DNA of 6,729 nt, from assembly GCA_028711825.1 (NCBI GenBank), contig JAQTRM010000056.1:1-6729 (forward strand), read 5' to 3'. A program made the position numbers and the translations under genes. The notes below the pieces were generated by a model, which saw only the letters and a list, made by a program, of their open reading frames with translations, did not search any database and had not been told where the DNA came from. The first letter of the stretch is position 1. Each line of letters opens with the position of its first letter. This DNA comes from Candidatus Omnitrophota bacterium (GTDB lineage Bacteria > Omnitrophota > Gorgyraeia > Gygaellales > Profunditerraquicolaceae). This document shows, piece by piece, positions 5,488 through 6,729 of this stretch.

Positions 5488-6648
5488 ATGCAAAATAATA
5501 GCATTATCCGACCGAGATATTTTGCTCTCCAATGGCATATTACCGAAAGGTGCAATTGGCATTGCCGGCATTGTTATCAAAAAGAGGGCTCTCGGGATGA
5601 TGAGCTACCGCTTTCAGGATTGTTTGACATCTTTAAACAATATCTGAGGCTGATAAGGCATTTCGGTACTCTGGGTCCGGCACGTTCCAGGCTGGTTATC
5701 GCCGGAGGAGAACCTTTGCTGCGGGAAGATTTTTTCGCGTTCCTGGAAAGAATCCACAAGTATAATAAATATTTTATGACCGTACTGCTTACCAACGGTT
5801 CGTTAATCGATGCCGTTTGCGGCCGGAGACTTAAAAGGCTGGGGGTAGAGACCTGCCAGGTCAGTTTGGAAGGTTTAGAGGGCAATAATGATGCGGTGAG
5901 AGGAGAAGGGGCATTCAACAAGACGACAAGGGCGATTGAAATATTGGTTAAATCCGGGATAAAAGTAGTGGTATGTTTAACGCTTACCAAAAACAATGTT
6001 CCCGACATTATGCCTTTAATTCGTTTATGCGGGAAACTCGGGGTTTCCCAGGTGGGGTTAAGAAGGCTTGTTCCTCTCGGGAGGGCGGATGCTATTAAGG
6101 GACTGCTTCTTCAACCGTTCGCGTTGAGAAAAGTCTATCTGCGGCTTGAAAAAGAAATCCGTAAGCCGGGAAATAAAAAAAAGCGCCCGGCGTTGGTCGG
6201 AGGCTGCGATGAAAGTATTTTTTGTCAGGAAATAAACCGTCCTTTGATCAACTGTGGGGTGACGGAAGGAAGAATGCTTACCCTTCTTCCCGATGGCAAA
6301 GTAATTCCCTGCCGCCGCCTGCCGCTGGAAGTCGGCGATGCGACCAGGGACGATCTTTTGAATATTTATTATGGTTCCGCCAGGATGGAACAGTTAAGAA
6401 ACCTGGATAATTGTTTCGCAGCTTGCAGGGAATGTGGTTTTTTTGACAGCTGCCTGTCGGGAGCAAGGTGTATTTCGTATTCTTATTTTGGCAGGTTTTC
6501 TTCACCCGATCCTCAATGCTGGAAAATGTTTAAGGTTTTGCCGCCGCCGGATTTTCTGAAAAATAAAAAAGACATAATAAGCAAAACAAAAAAGGTCCAT
6601 TTTACGCTTTTACCCCGCTTGTTCAGGCAGTTTGATAAGAAAGTTTAG
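5488..6648 (+). CDS. Radical SAM/SPASM-like peptide maturase
   Basis: This encodes 386 residues. The radical SAM [4Fe-4S] motif is C22, C26 and C29 (ERCNWHCRHCYQ), followed by the SAM-contact motif IAGGEPLLRE (71-80), LLTNGS (100-105), CQVSLEGLEGNNDAVRG (123-139) and LTLTKNNVPDI (164-174). The C-terminal part is SPASM-like, a domain that binds auxiliary Fe-S clusters: C256, then G270xxxxC275, then C313xxC316 and C322, C328, and a last C344 in DPQCW. The spacing C322-x5-C328 differs from the usual CX3C. Extra cysteines occur at 240, 246 and 309. A basic tail follows C344. SPASM enzymes are typical maturases of RiPP precursors (PqqE, sactipeptide and mycofactocin enzymes), working with a PqqD-like partner, as encoded here at 3062. 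The substrate is inferred to be the 54-residue peptide. Thioether, C-C or C-O crosslinking are all possible; the sequence does not say which. Confidence 0.9.
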   Translation: MQNNSIIRPRYFALQWHITERCNWHCRHCYQKEGSRDDELPLSGLFDIFKQYLRLIRHFGTLGPARSRLVIAGGEPLLREDFFAFLERIHKYNKYFMTVLLTNGSLIDAVCGRRLKRLGVETCQVSLEGLEGNNDAVRGEGAFNKTTRAIEILVKSGIKVVVCLTLTKNNVPDIMPLIRLCGKLGVSQVGLRRLVPLGRADAIKGLLLQPFALRKVYLRLEKEIRKPGNKKKRPALVGGCDESIFCQEINRPLINCGVTEGRMLTLLPDGKVIPCRRLPLEVGDATRDDLLNIYYGSARMEQLRNLDNCFAACRECGFFDSCLSGARCISYSYFGRFSSPDPQCWKMFKVLPPPDFLKNKKDIISKTKKVHFTLLPRLFRQFDKKV

Positions 6649-6667
6649 AAAATGTTGGAGCAAAATA

Positions 6668-6672
6668 AGAGG
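6668..6672 (+). promoter_or_regulatory. Ribosome binding site of the truncated last gene
   Basis: AGAGG, 4 bases before ATG 6677. It supports a further gene of the same series starting 28 bases after the SPASM radical SAM stop. Confidence 0.5.
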
Positions 6673-6676
6673 TTAA

Positions 6677-6729
6677 ATGGATCGAAACGATAAAATAACT
6701 CCCCGGGAAAGTTTTGATAAAAAAAGATT
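6677..6729 (+). CDS. Start of a further gene, cut by the window edge
   Basis: An open frame from ATG 6677 runs to the end of the window, giving 17 codons (MDRNDKITPRESFDKKR). It has a plausible ribosome binding site and the same short spacing as the other genes in the series. The polar N-terminus shows no signal peptide or membrane segment. Too little is present to name a family. It is probably the sixth gene of the operon and may encode another maturation or transport function. Confidence 0.55.
   Translation, partial: MDRNDKITPRESFDKKR

Noticed and set aside
5577..6008. 143-codon minus-strand frame opposite the SPASM radical SAM gene
   Set aside because: Antisense to conserved radical SAM motifs; Ser/Leu-rich low-complexity shadow.
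6652..6693. Thirteen-codon frame MLEQNKRLNGSKR after the SPASM gene
   Set aside because: No ribosome binding site at proper distance, and it overlaps the better-supported start at 6677.
1..6729. CRISPR array, tRNA, rRNA, insertion sequence or attachment site
   Set aside because: No regularly spaced direct repeats, RNA gene signatures, transposase motifs or terminal inverted repeats seen on either strand.

Overview
The window looks like a piece of chromosome from an uncultivated, probably anaerobic bacterium. It has moderate GC, short intergenic gaps, mostly clear Shine-Dalgarno sites and three radical SAM proteins within 6.7 kb. Lineages such as Omnitrophota or Elusimicrobiota would fit, but this is an inference from style only. 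No rRNA, tRNA or other taxonomic marker is present.

Left block (1-1869): the 3' end of a gene whose product resembles the C-terminal part of COG2108 proteins (radical SAM, related to pyruvate formate-lyase activating enzyme). After 18 bases comes a compact FAD-dependent GMC-family oxidoreductase with an embedded ferredoxin-like CxxCxxCxxxC motif.

Right block (about 1953-6729): a consensus sigma70-type promoter (TTGACA, 16 bp, TATAAT with extended -10) starts a same-strand gene series. In order it encodes a membrane-anchored TPR protein, a PqqD-like RiPP recognition element, a 54-residue peptide at 3387-3551, a cobalamin-binding-domain radical SAM enzyme, a radical SAM/SPASM-like enzyme and the first codons of another gene. 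I read this as a RiPP (ribosomally made, post-translationally modified peptide) locus. The small peptide would be the precursor, with a charged leader containing YEKPML and an uncharged hydrophobic C-terminal half ending GCTPAKS. PqqD would bind the leader, and the two radical SAM enzymes would modify the core. I recognise no named RiPP class, and no protease or exporter is visible. The right edge cuts the next gene, so the locus may continue.

A 260-base gap (3552-3811) separates the precursor from the first radical SAM gene. It holds a terminator-like hairpin that could make precursor mRNA more abundant than enzyme mRNA. It also holds a minus-strand frame open for 94 codons without an ATG at its head, possibly a gene relic or chance. 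Whether the left block belongs functionally to the RiPP locus is unknown, because a strong promoter separates them.
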